From Candidatus Omnitrophota bacterium (GTDB taxonomy: Bacteria; Omnitrophota; Gorgyraeia; 2-01-FULL-45-10), in the NCBI GenBank assembly GCA_020057115.1, contig JAGVGJ010000007.1:1-46320 (forward strand): a stretch of DNA of 46,320 nucleotides, written 5' to 3'. A program made the position numbers and the translations under genes. This document shows positions 18,301-26,025 of this stretch, one piece after another. The notes beneath the pieces were generated by a model that saw only the letters and a list, made by a program, of their open reading frames with translations, was not told the origin of the DNA and did no database searches. Numbering within the stretch: the stretch's first letter is position 1; every line of letters starts with the position of its first letter.

Positions 18301-18750
18301 ATGTACATAAAAGAGATAAAGGACATGATAGACCTCATGAATGATAATGGCCTGTCCGAGATAGAGGTCGAGAAAGACGGTCTTAAGATAAAACTGAAGA
18401 AGGGTTTCGGCGGCATAGAGAAGATGGTCGAATATATGCCGCATCCCTCCCAGGCCCAGTCGAGCCAGGCAAAAGCTGCGACGGCTCCAGCCGAGAAGCC
18501 TAAGCCTGCCGGCACCGAGATAAAAGCCCCGATGGTCGGCACATTCTACCGCTCGCCGTCACCCGAAGCCCCGTCATACGTGAATGTAGGCGATAAGATC
18601 GAGGTCGGCCAGGTCCTATGCATAATCGAGGCGATGAAACTAATGAACGAGATAAAATCAGAAGTGAAGGGCAAGATCGTGGACATCCAGGTGGAGAGTG
18701 CCGAGCCGATCGAGTTCGGCCAGGTGTTGTTCGTAGTTGAACCGGCGTAG
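18301..18750 (+). CDS. accB: Acetyl-CoA carboxylase biotin carboxyl carrier protein
   Basis: The product is 149 residues. The biotinyl domain is C-terminal; the biotinylated Lys is in EAMKLMNE (Lys113). The N-terminus MYIKEIKDMIDLMNDNGLSE matches bacterial BCCP, followed by an Ala/Pro linker at about 50-75. The GVEVGQVLC-type turn precedes the Lys. It carries CO2 on biotin for malonyl-CoA formation in fatty acid synthesis. The start follows AGGGGG. accC follows after a repeat-filled gap of 85 bases. Confidence 0.97.
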   Translation: MYIKEIKDMIDLMNDNGLSEIEVEKDGLKIKLKKGFGGIEKMVEYMPHPSQAQSSQAKAATAPAEKPKPAGTEIKAPMVGTFYRSPSPEAPSYVNVGDKIEVGQVLCIIEAMKLMNEIKSEVKGKIVDIQVESAEPIEFGQVLFVVEPA

Positions 18751-18754
18751 TGGT

Positions 18755-18818
18755 GCGTGTTGCGTCGTGCGTATTGCGTAAGCGTTTTTCGCAAAACGCA
18801 ACACTCAACACGCAAAAC
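18755..18818 (+). repeat. Inverted pair of 7-bp repeat arrays between accB and accC
   Basis: The left half is GCGTGTT, GCGTCGT, GCGTATT, GCGTAAG (18755-18782). The right half is GCAAAAC, GCAACAC, TCAACAC, GCAAAAC (18791-18818). The 24-base arms 18755-18778 and 18790-18813 pair at 20 of 24 positions, so RNA could form a long hairpin with an 11-base loop. No T run follows it, so a simple terminator is not implied. Confidence 0.85.
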
Positions 18819-18835
18819 TAAATGAGGCGATCAAT

Positions 18836-20185
18836 ATGTTTTCAAAAATACTTATAGCAAACAGGGGCGAAGTGGCCTTACGGATAATACGGGCCTGCAA
18901 AGAGCTCGGGATACGCACCGTAGCCGTATATTCGCAGCCTGACATAAACTGCATGCATGTAAAGCTTGCCGACGAAGCGATCTGTATCGGCAGCGCTTCC
19001 AGCGCTTCAAGCTACCTGAACATACCCAGCATAATAAGCGCGGCCGAGATAACGGATGTCGAGGCGATACATCCGGGATACGGCTTCCTGGCGGAAGACG
19101 CCCATTTCGCCGAGATATGCGAATCATGCAAGATCAAGTTCATCGGGCCGACGCCGGAAAATATGAGGCTGATGGGCGACAAGATGGTGGCCAAGGATAC
19201 GGCCAAGAAGGCAGGGCTTCCGGTCATACCCGGCTCGAAGGCGATCATCAAGACCAAGGAAGAGGCGCTTAAAGTAGCCAAGGAGATGAAATATCCGGTC
19301 ATAATAAAGGCCGCGGCCGGCGGAGGCGGCAAGGGCATGCGCGTGTGCCATAATGACGTAAGGCTCATAAGCGCGCTCCTGACGGCCCAGAGAGAGGCCG
19401 AAGTTTCATTCGGGAATCCGGACGTATATATCGAGAAGTTCGTCGAAAGGCCGCGCCATATAGAGATACAGATAATAGGCGATACCCACGGCCATGTCGC
19501 GTACCTGGGAGAAAGGGACTGCACGATCCAGAGGAGGCACCAGAAGCTCATCGAGGAGTCGCCGTCGCCCATACTCGACTCGAAACTCCGCAAAAAGATG
19601 TGTGAGGCGGCCATAAAGTGCGCCAAGGCGATCAATTACGTGAACGCCGGCACCATCGAATTCCTGGTAGATGAAAAGAACAATTACTATTTCATGGAGA
19701 TGAATACGAGGATCCAGGTCGAGCATCCGGTCACCGAGATGGTGACAGGGATCGACCTCGTCAAGGAACAGATACGCGTCGCCGCAGGCGAGAAGCTTTC
19801 GTTCAAGCAGGAAGACGTCAAGATAACAGGCCACGCGATAGAGTGCAGGATAAACGCCGAAGACCCTGACAATAATTTCATGCCTTCACCGGGAAAGATA
19901 GGCACATTCACACTGCCGGGAGGCAGGGGCGTAAGGGTCGATACTCACGCCTACCAGGGATATGAGATACCGCCTTTCTACGATTCGATGATAGGCAAGC
20001 TCATATGCTACGGCAAAGACAGGAACGAAGCGGTGGCGATCTGCCGCAGGGCCCTCGACGAGTTCGTCGTAGACCCTATAAAAACGACCATATCTTTCCA
20101 CAAGAAGGTGATGAGCAACCCCACGTTCTTAAGGGGGAGGTTCGCGACGGATTTCATAGATAAGCTTTTCGAGAAGACAGAATAA
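18836..20185 (+). CDS. accC: Acetyl-CoA carboxylase biotin carboxylase subunit
   Basis: The product is 449 residues, the standard AccC length. It uses ATP and bicarbonate to carboxylate biotin on AccB. Motifs: [20 protein letters not shown] at the start, the Gly-rich ATP-grasp loop [10 protein letters not shown] (about 160-170), [19 protein letters not shown], the Lys/Arg/Glu active site [20 protein letters not shown] and [11 protein letters not shown]. The pair accB-accC is one operon interrupted only by the repeat element. Confidence 0.98.
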   Translation: MFSKILIANRGEVALRIIRACKELGIRTVAVYSQPDINCMHVKLADEAICIGSASSASSYLNIPSIISAAEITDVEAIHPGYGFLAEDAHFAEICESCKIKFIGPTPENMRLMGDKMVAKDTAKKAGLPVIPGSKAIIKTKEEALKVAKEMKYPVIIKAAAGGGGKGMRVCHNDVRLISALLTAQREAEVSFGNPDVYIEKFVERPRHIEIQIIGDTHGHVAYLGERDCTIQRRHQKLIEESPSPILDSKLRKKMCEAAIKCAKAINYVNAGTIEFLVDEKNNYYFMEMNTRIQVEHPVTEMVTGIDLVKEQIRVAAGEKLSFKQEDVKITGHAIECRINAEDPDNNFMPSPGKIGTFTLPGGRGVRVDTHAYQGYEIPPFYDSMIGKLICYGKDRNEAVAICRRALDEFVVDPIKTTISFHKKVMSNPTFLRGRFATDFIDKLFEKTE

Positions 20186-20207
20186 ATATTTCAGGAGGCC
20201 ATCTTCG

Positions 20208-20597
20208 ATGAAGAACGAACAGACGCATAGGGAAAGGACGACCGATCTGGGAGTCGTCAGGATCAATAACGACGTAATAGCCGCAATAGCGTCCATAGCG
20301 GCGACCGAGATACGCGGCGTCTCAAGGATGGGCGGCGGGCTTAAGAACACGCTCTACGAACTGCTCACCAGCAAGACGAACATCAAGGGCGTCACGATAA
20401 AGATGGCGGACGGCGACGTCAGGCTCATCGTATCGATAGTCGTAGAGTATGGCGTGGACATACCGCGCATAGCCGACGACGTCCAGGAGAACGTGAAGCG
20501 CGCCGTCGAGAGGATGACGGGACTGGTATTGAGCGAAGTGAACGTTATAGTGGAAGGCGTGTCCCCGAGGCCGCGCCAGCAAGACAAGAAAATCTAA
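20208..20597 (+). CDS. Asp23/Gls24 family envelope stress protein
   Basis: The product is 129 residues. It has the Asp23 pattern: GVVRINNDVIAAIASIAATEIRGVSRM, then GVTIKMADGDVRLIVSIVVEYG and VQENVKRAVERMTGLVLSEVNVIVEGV. In Gram-positives Asp23 is membrane-associated through AmaP, and the next gene here is AmaP-like. The biochemical role is not known beyond envelope stress. It follows accC by 22 bases with AGGAGG before the start. Confidence 0.93.
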   Translation: MKNEQTHRERTTDLGVVRINNDVIAAIASIAATEIRGVSRMGGGLKNTLYELLTSKTNIKGVTIKMADGDVRLIVSIVVEYGVDIPRIADDVQENVKRAVERMTGLVLSEVNVIVEGVSPRPRQQDKKI

Positions 20598-20607
20598 GGA
20601 GGCAGTT

Positions 20608-21222
20608 ATGAGATTTGTGGACGGATTGACGCTCTTCTTCTACACGATAGTATTCCTGCTTTTAGGAGGGTTCCTGATAGCGATATCGCTTAACCTGGTC
20701 CCGCAGGAGACTATAGTAGAGACGCTGAACACATTCTATACCGCGCAAAACGTCAGGCTGATCATGGGCGTGACGGGGCTTGTCATAATCTTCATCAATG
20801 CCATGGTCATCCAGATAACTATGGGAAAGATAAAGAGGGAACGCACGATAGCTTTCGAGAACCCGGACGGCCAGGTGACAATATCGCTCACAGCCATAGA
20901 GGATTTTATCAAGCGGGCGATAAAGCAGCTGCCCGAGGTAAAGGAACTTAAACCTTTCGTCAGGGCGAGCAAAAAGGGCATAAGCATCGTGAACAGGTGC
21001 ACGTTATTTTCCGACGTGAACATACCGGAGACGACCGAGAAGATACAGAACATCGTAAAACTCCGCGTCCAGGAAATGCTCGGCGTCGAGGACCCGATCA
21101 ACATAAAGGTCCATGTCGTGAAGATATCTCATAAAGAAGAGCCGAATAAGGATAAGACCGCGGAGCCGAAGCCCCCCCAGTTCAGGGGAAGCATTGAGTA
21201 CGGCGATATTAACATAAGGTAA
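20608..21222 (+). CDS. amaP: AmaP-like membrane anchor for Asp23
   Basis: The product is 204 residues. Two membrane helices lie at about 8-30 and 48-70. A soluble domain runs from about 85 to 175 (IEDFIKRAIKQLPEV, then KKGISIVNRCTLFSDVNIPE, NIKVHVVKI), followed by a charged, Pro-rich tail. This is the architecture of the alkaline shock response membrane anchor AmaP, which recruits Asp23-family proteins to the membrane. It starts ten bases after the Asp23-like gene with AAGGAGG, so they form a unit. Confidence 0.88.
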   Translation: MRFVDGLTLFFYTIVFLLLGGFLIAISLNLVPQETIVETLNTFYTAQNVRLIMGVTGLVIIFINAMVIQITMGKIKRERTIAFENPDGQVTISLTAIEDFIKRAIKQLPEVKELKPFVRASKKGISIVNRCTLFSDVNIPETTEKIQNIVKLRVQEMLGVEDPINIKVHVVKISHKEEPNKDKTAEPKPPQFRGSIEYGDINIR

Positions 21223-21252
21223 TGACCTGTAAAATCGAGGAGGAGTAGTCAG

Positions 21253-22287
21253 ATGAAAAAAGTGGGAATATTGACGGGCGGCGGCGACTGCCCGGGCTTG
21301 AACGCCGTTATAAGGGCTGTGGTCAGGCTGGCGGCGCAGAAGGATGTCGAGGTCATAGGTTTTCAGAACGGCTGGAAGGGCATAATAGACGGCGATATCG
21401 TAAAATTGGACCTGTTCTCAGTGTCAGGCATACTTCCGAAGGGCGGCACGATACTGGGCACATCAAGGACAAACCCGTATAAGAACCCCGGGGATGTCCA
21501 GAAGCTGATCGCTACGTACAAGAAACTCGGACTTGACGCTCTCATCGCGATAGGCGGGGAGGATACGCTCGGCGTGGCAAATAAACTTCATAATGACAAG
21601 CTCGGCATCAATGTCGTAGGCTGCCCGAAGACCATCGATAACGACCTTTCCGGGACAGACTTCACCTTCGGATTTGACACGGCCGTAAACATAGCCACAG
21701 AGGCGATAGACAGGCTGCACACGACCGCGGAGAGCCATAACAGGATCATGGTGGTAGAGGTAATGGGAAGACATGCGGGGTGGATCGCCGTATATTCGGG
21801 CATAGCCTCCGGAGCGGACGTCATATTGATACCGGAAGTGCCTATAGACCTGAACGAGGTATGCGACATCGTCAAAAAGCGCCATGCCCGCGGGAAGGGC
21901 TTCTCAATTATAGTCGTTGCTGAAGGCGCGGAGTTCAAGGCCGGCCAGGTGGTCACGAAGGAGCAGATACTGGACTCGTTCGGACATGTCAGGCTTGGCG
22001 GTATCGGCGAGATACTGGCAGCTGAACTTGAGAAGAGGACCGGCTATGAATCGCGCGTCACGGTCCTCGGCCATATACAGAGGGGCGGAACGCCCAGCGC
22101 TTTCGACAGGGTCATCGCCACGCGTTTCGGCGTAAAGGCGATGGAGCTTGTGCTCGATAAGAAGTTCGGCCGCATGGCATGCCTGAATGGCACCGAGGTG
22201 AATGACGTGCCGCTTCAGGTCGCCGTAGGAAGCCTTAAGACCGTGGATATGAAACTATACGACATAGCGAAACTATTCTTCGTATAA
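21253..22287 (+). CDS. pfp: 6-phosphofructokinase, probably pyrophosphate-dependent
   Basis: The product is 344 residues. It phosphorylates fructose 6-phosphate. Motifs: GGGDCPGLNAVIRAVVR at the start, GGEDTLG (101-107), PKTIDNDLSGTDFTFGF (about 125-141), MGRHAGW and a C-terminal GHIQRGGTP. By the usual residue rule, Gly at the position after GGD and Gly at the PGTIDND position mean ATP, while Asp and Lys mean pyrophosphate. Here those are Asp104 and Lys126, so PPi is predicted. The start follows GAGGAGGAG. The donor should be tested; the rule is good but not absolute. Confidence 0.88.
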   Translation: MKKVGILTGGGDCPGLNAVIRAVVRLAAQKDVEVIGFQNGWKGIIDGDIVKLDLFSVSGILPKGGTILGTSRTNPYKNPGDVQKLIATYKKLGLDALIAIGGEDTLGVANKLHNDKLGINVVGCPKTIDNDLSGTDFTFGFDTAVNIATEAIDRLHTTAESHNRIMVVEVMGRHAGWIAVYSGIASGADVILIPEVPIDLNEVCDIVKKRHARGKGFSIIVVAEGAEFKAGQVVTKEQILDSFGHVRLGGIGEILAAELEKRTGYESRVTVLGHIQRGGTPSAFDRVIATRFGVKAMELVLDKKFGRMACLNGTEVNDVPLQVAVGSLKTVDMKLYDIAKLFFV

Positions 22288-22296
22288 AAGGACCTT

Positions 22297-22866
22297 ATGA
22301 AAGATACGATAAAAGGGCTTATTGAGGACAGCATCAAGACGAAAGAGCGCCTTCTCGGAACCGAGCTCGGAGCGATCGAAAAGGCGGCGCTTGCGATCAT
22401 CGAATCTTTTAATAGCGGCGGGAAACTCCTGGTTTTCGGTAATGGCGGAAGCGCAGCCGACAGCCAGCATATGGCAGCCGAGCTCGTCGGCCGGTTCAAG
22501 AGAGAGCGTAAAGCGTTTCCTGCCATAGCGCTTACTACGGATACATCTATAATAACGGCCATGGCAAATGACTATGGCTTTGAATCGATATTCGCCAGGC
22601 AGGTAGAGGCGCTCGGGAAGAAGGGCGATATAGCGCTTGCTATATCCACAAGCGGCAACTCAAAGAATGTAATAGCCGGAGCGAAGAAGGCTAAGTCTAT
22701 AGGACTTAAGACGATCGCGCTTGCGGGCGGCGACGGTGGCATGTTAAAGAATGAATGCGACATATCTGTGATCGTAGACTCGAAAGACACCGCGCGCATT
22801 CAGGAGTCGCATGCCATGGTCATACACGTCATATGCGAGTTGGTGGAGAAACAGTTTTCAAAATAA
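22297..22866 (+). CDS. gmhA: D-sedoheptulose 7-phosphate isomerase
   Basis: The product is 189 residues with a SIS domain. It makes D-glycero-D-manno-heptose 7-phosphate for LPS inner core. Motifs: FGNGGSAADSQHMAAELVGRF (substrate and zinc region), AISTSGNSKNVI and ESHAMVIHVICELVE (His and Glu at the C-terminus). It lies nine bases after pfp and upstream of rfaE2, so two ADP-heptose steps are together. The kinase half of HldE is not in the window. Confidence 0.96.
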   Translation: MKDTIKGLIEDSIKTKERLLGTELGAIEKAALAIIESFNSGGKLLVFGNGGSAADSQHMAAELVGRFKRERKAFPAIALTTDTSIITAMANDYGFESIFARQVEALGKKGDIALAISTSGNSKNVIAGAKKAKSIGLKTIALAGGDGGMLKNECDISVIVDSKDTARIQESHAMVIHVICELVEKQFSK

Positions 22867-22891
22867 GCTATAAGCTGTAAGCTATAAGCTA
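22864..22891 (+). repeat. Four tandem 7-bp units, consensus TAAGCTA
   Basis: Units are TAAGCTA, TAAGCTG, TAAGCTA and TAAGCTA in exact 7-bp phase; the first TAA is the gmhA stop codon. The array lies between gmhA and rfaE2 and leaves no room for a strong ribosome-binding site for rfaE2. Confidence 0.85.
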
Positions 22892-22899
22892 TAAAAAAT

Positions 22900-23373
22900 A
22901 TGAATAAAAAAATACTTGGGCAAAAAAAATTAGCGAAGATCCTCGCGAAGGCAAGAGCGAAGGGCAAAAGAATAGTCTTCACGAACGGCTGTTTCGACAT
23001 AATACACGCAGGCCATGTGAAGTATCTGGATGATGCAAAGAAACTCGGAGACATCCTTGTGATCGGCATGAACAGCGACAAGTCGGTAAAAGCCTTGAAA
23101 GGGCCGTCGAGACCCATAAACAGCCAGGATGACAGGGCTAGCGTCATTGCCGCGCTTGAGGCCGTAGATTTTGTCACGATATTCGGCGAAGAGACCCCTG
23201 AGGCGCTGATAAAGAGGCTTAAGCCGAATGTCCTGGTAAAGGGCGGCGACTGGAAGATAAAAGATATAGTGGGCGGCGATTTTGTAAAGTCTCTCGGCGG
23301 AAAAGTGGCGAGGATACCTTTCTTAAAGGGGCGCTCCACCAGCGCAATAATAAAGAAGCTCATTAGATTATGA
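22900..23373 (+). CDS. rfaE2: D-glycero-beta-D-manno-heptose 1-phosphate adenylyltransferase
   Basis: The product is 157 residues, the stand-alone form of the HldE C-terminal domain. It joins AMP to heptose 1-phosphate to give ADP-heptose. Cytidylyltransferase-family signatures: [21 protein letters not shown] (HxGH), [18 protein letters not shown] and [15 protein letters not shown]. The stop overlaps the next ATG in ATGA. With gmhA it supports an LPS-bearing outer membrane. Confidence 0.96.
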   Translation: MNKKILGQKKLAKILAKARAKGKRIVFTNGCFDIIHAGHVKYLDDAKKLGDILVIGMNSDKSVKALKGPSRPINSQDDRASVIAALEAVDFVTIFGEETPEALIKRLKPNVLVKGGDWKIKDIVGGDFVKSLGGKVARIPFLKGRSTSAIIKKLIRL

Positions 23374-23807
23374 AGAATGCCGAAAAGCATATATACCGCA
23401 TCATAGACGCTAACTTCAACCGCTCGCGGGAAGGATTGAGGGTCTGCGAGGAGATAGCCAGGTTCGCTATCGGCTCAAAAGAGTTGACCGAAGAGCTTAA
23501 GAGCGTAAGGCACAGGATATCTACCATAAAAAAAGATACAGGCTCCGGTCCTATAGAGCTGATCTGTTCGCGAGACGTAGCGGGCGATGTGGGAAGAGAT
23601 AGCAATATCAGGGCGAGGACCAGGCGCGCGGACCTGGGCGATATATTCTCCGCGAATATGCAGCGGACGAAAGAATCCATCAGGGTGCTGGAAGAGTTCT
23701 TTAAGCTCATAGACGAAGACATATCCAGGAGATTCTCCAGGCTGAGATTCAAGGTATACGACATCGAGCAGTCGTCAGCGAAGAGACTGGGATCTCTTAA
23801 AAAATAG
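23370..23807 (+). CDS. thiD2: ThiD2-like hydroxymethylpyrimidine phosphate kinase
   Basis: The product is 145 residues. The N-terminus [20 protein letters not shown] is the signature of the ThiD2 domain (often found fused in front of ThiE), which has been described as a monofunctional HMP-P kinase unlike the classic ThiD. Here it stands alone, with [14 protein letters not shown]-type helical segments and a second [18 protein letters not shown] repeat-like stretch. It lies directly before thiC, which makes HMP-P, the substrate. That adjacency strongly supports the thiamine role. It overlaps rfaE2 by four bases. The family name is from recall. Confidence 0.75.
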   Translation: MKNAEKHIYRIIDANFNRSREGLRVCEEIARFAIGSKELTEELKSVRHRISTIKKDTGSGPIELICSRDVAGDVGRDSNIRARTRRADLGDIFSANMQRTKESIRVLEEFFKLIDEDISRRFSRLRFKVYDIEQSSAKRLGSLKK

Positions 23808-23822
23808 AAAGTATTTCATCCA

Positions 23823-25115
23823 ATGACACAGCTTGAAGCTGCAAGAAAAGGCAAGATCACGCCTGAAATGCGCCATGTGGCAAAAGCCGAATGCCGTAAC
23901 GCGGAATTCATAAGAAGCGGCGTGGCAAAGGGCAGGATCGTCATACCAAAGAACATAAAACACCGCCTGCAAAACCCGTGCGGCATAGGCGAAGGCCTAA
24001 AGACTAAGATAAACGCCAATATCGGTACCTCCAAAGACTCCTCCAATATATCAAAAGAACTCACGAAGATGCGCGAATCGGTAGCGCTCGGTTCAGATAC
24101 GATAATGGACCTGTCCACCGGCCCAAGACTCGTAGAGACGAGACGCAAGATACTGAAATATTCGAAGGTCCCGATAGGGACTGTCCCCATATATGAGATC
24201 GTCATCGACGGCCTGGCCAAATACGGCGCTGTAAAGGATATTACCGTAGAGGAGATGTTCCGCGTCCTCGAAAAGCAGGCTAGAGAGGGCGTGGACTTCT
24301 TCACCATACACTCCGGTGTGACCAGGCGCTCGCTCGAGATATTAAAAGAGAATCCCAGGATACTTGATATAGTAAGCCGCGGCGGGGCATTCCTGGCAGA
24401 GTGGATGCTTGAGAACGACCGCGAGAACCCGTTCTACGAATATTTTGACAGGGTCATCGATATCGCGAAACGCTTCGACGTTACCTTGAGTCTCGGCGAC
24501 GGCCTGAGACCCGGCTCAGTCCGTGACGCCACGGACATGGCGCAGATATCGGAGCTCATCACTCTCGGGAAACTGCAGAAGATCGCATTTAAGAGAGGCG
24601 TCCAGGTTATGATAGAAGGCCCCGGACATGTCCCGATAAATCAGATCCAGGCGAATGTGGCGCTCCAGAAATCGATATGCAACAGAGCGCCTTTCTACGT
24701 GCTCGGGCCGCTCGTCACGGACGTCGCTCCGGGATATGACCATATCACCGCCGCTATCGGCGGTACGCTTGCCGGAAGCGCGGGCGCGGACTTTTTGTGT
24801 TATGTCACGCCGGCCGAACATTTGAGGCTTCCGACGCTCGAAGACGTGCGTGAAGGCGTGATAGCGGCGAAGATAGCCGCCCACGCTTCTGACCTTGCCA
24901 AGGGCATCGAAGGCGCGATGGAATGGGATATCAAGATATCGAAAGCCAGGCAAGCGAGGGACTGGAACAGGCAGTTCGAACTTGCCATAGACAAGTCTAA
25001 ACCGCGCAGATACAGAAAAGCGTCTATGCCCGGCGTCAAGGATGCATGCACGATGTGCGGGGATTATTGTTCCATAAGGGTATCTGAAAAATGTTTCAGG
25101 ACCAAGAAAGGGTAA
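23823..25115 (+). CDS. thiC: Phosphomethylpyrimidine synthase ThiC
   Basis: The product is 430 residues, the short ThiC form. It is a radical SAM enzyme that turns aminoimidazole ribotide into HMP-P. Motifs: NPCGIGEGLKTKINANIGTS, MDLSTGPRLVETR, VDFFTIHSGVTR, GDGLRPGS, GPGHVPINQIQANV, LGPLVTDVAPGYDHITAAIG. The C-terminal cluster motif is CTMCGDYC; its Cys spacing is Cx2Cx3C, one residue less than the often quoted Cx2Cx4C. No TPP riboswitch is visible: only 15 bases precede it. An SD is also not obvious, so translation may depend on coupling to thiD2. Confidence 0.96.
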   Translation: MTQLEAARKGKITPEMRHVAKAECRNAEFIRSGVAKGRIVIPKNIKHRLQNPCGIGEGLKTKINANIGTSKDSSNISKELTKMRESVALGSDTIMDLSTGPRLVETRRKILKYSKVPIGTVPIYEIVIDGLAKYGAVKDITVEEMFRVLEKQAREGVDFFTIHSGVTRRSLEILKENPRILDIVSRGGAFLAEWMLENDRENPFYEYFDRVIDIAKRFDVTLSLGDGLRPGSVRDATDMAQISELITLGKLQKIAFKRGVQVMIEGPGHVPINQIQANVALQKSICNRAPFYVLGPLVTDVAPGYDHITAAIGGTLAGSAGADFLCYVTPAEHLRLPTLEDVREGVIAAKIAAHASDLAKGIEGAMEWDIKISKARQARDWNRQFELAIDKSKPRRYRKASMPGVKDACTMCGDYCSIRVSEKCFRTKKG

Positions 25116-25119
25116 GGGG

Positions 25120-26022
25120 ATGGCCATTTTAGTGGTAGGTTCGGTCGCTATAGACTCGATAAAAACGCCTTTCGGAGAACGCGAAGAGGCGCTCGGCGGC
25201 TCGGCTACATATTTCTCCACGGCCGCATCTTTCTTCAACAAGGTAGAGATCATCGCGACCGTCGGGGAAGACTTCCCTGCAAAATATATAAAGCTCTTCG
25301 AAAAGAGGGGGATAGGCACCGAAGGACTGCATGTCGTAAAGGGGGGCAAGACCTTCCGCTGGAAAGGCAGTTACGGCCAGGACCTGAACACTGCCCACAC
25401 CATATATACGCATCTTAACGTATTCCAGGATTTCAAGCCTGAGATACCGCGCGACCTCCGTAATACCGAATTCGTATTCCTCGCCAATATCGACCCGGTC
25501 CTCCAGTACAGCGTATTGAAACAGATGAAGAAGCCGAAGCTTGTCGCATGCGACTCGATGAACTACTGGATAGAGAACAAGAAGGCGGACTTCGAAAAGC
25601 TTATGGACCATATCGACATCCTCCTCCTTAATGAGACCGAGGCGCGCATGTTCACGGGCGAGTCGAACCTCATGAAAGCGGCGCGGCTCATAGTCGCCAT
25701 GGGGCCAAAAGCTGTCGTCATAAAGAAGGGCGAGCACGGAGTGATATACTTCTCCAAAGACTCCTACTTCGTGACCCCGGCATACCTTCTTGAATCGCTC
25801 TATGACCCGACCGGCGCTGGCGATACTTTTGCCGGCGGGATGATAGGATACCTGAGCAAGGCGGGCAAGATCACCGAAACGGCCATAAGGAACAGCATCG
25901 TATACGGCTCCATCCTCGCTTCATTTGCTGTCGAGGATTTCAGCGTGAACAAGCTCCTTGAGATATCGATGGCCGACATAAAGGCAAGGTTCGACCATTT
26001 TAAAAGCATAACGAGGTTCTAG
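25120..26022 (+). CDS. PfkB family sugar kinase
   Basis: The product is 300 residues. The ribokinase-like fold is shown by the first strand VGSVAIDSI, the Gly pair EALGGSATYFS (about 24-34), FLLNETEAR-type LLLNETEARMFTGE (about 168) and the signature DPTGAGDTFAGG with the catalytic Asp (about 228-239). It phosphorylates a sugar or nucleoside; the substrate is not clear from sequence. It starts four bases after thiC, but a thiamine role is only a context guess. A GAGG near its end may serve the following lipoprotein. Confidence 0.88.
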   Translation: MAILVVGSVAIDSIKTPFGEREEALGGSATYFSTAASFFNKVEIIATVGEDFPAKYIKLFEKRGIGTEGLHVVKGGKTFRWKGSYGQDLNTAHTIYTHLNVFQDFKPEIPRDLRNTEFVFLANIDPVLQYSVLKQMKKPKLVACDSMNYWIENKKADFEKLMDHIDILLLNETEARMFTGESNLMKAARLIVAMGPKAVVIKKGEHGVIYFSKDSYFVTPAYLLESLYDPTGAGDTFAGGMIGYLSKAGKITETAIRNSIVYGSILASFAVEDFSVNKLLEISMADIKARFDHFKSITRF

Positions 26023-26025
26023 AAA

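Noticed and set aside
23374-23823. TPP riboswitch before thiC
   Set aside because: Only 15 bases separate thiD2 and thiC, with no room for the thi box structure.
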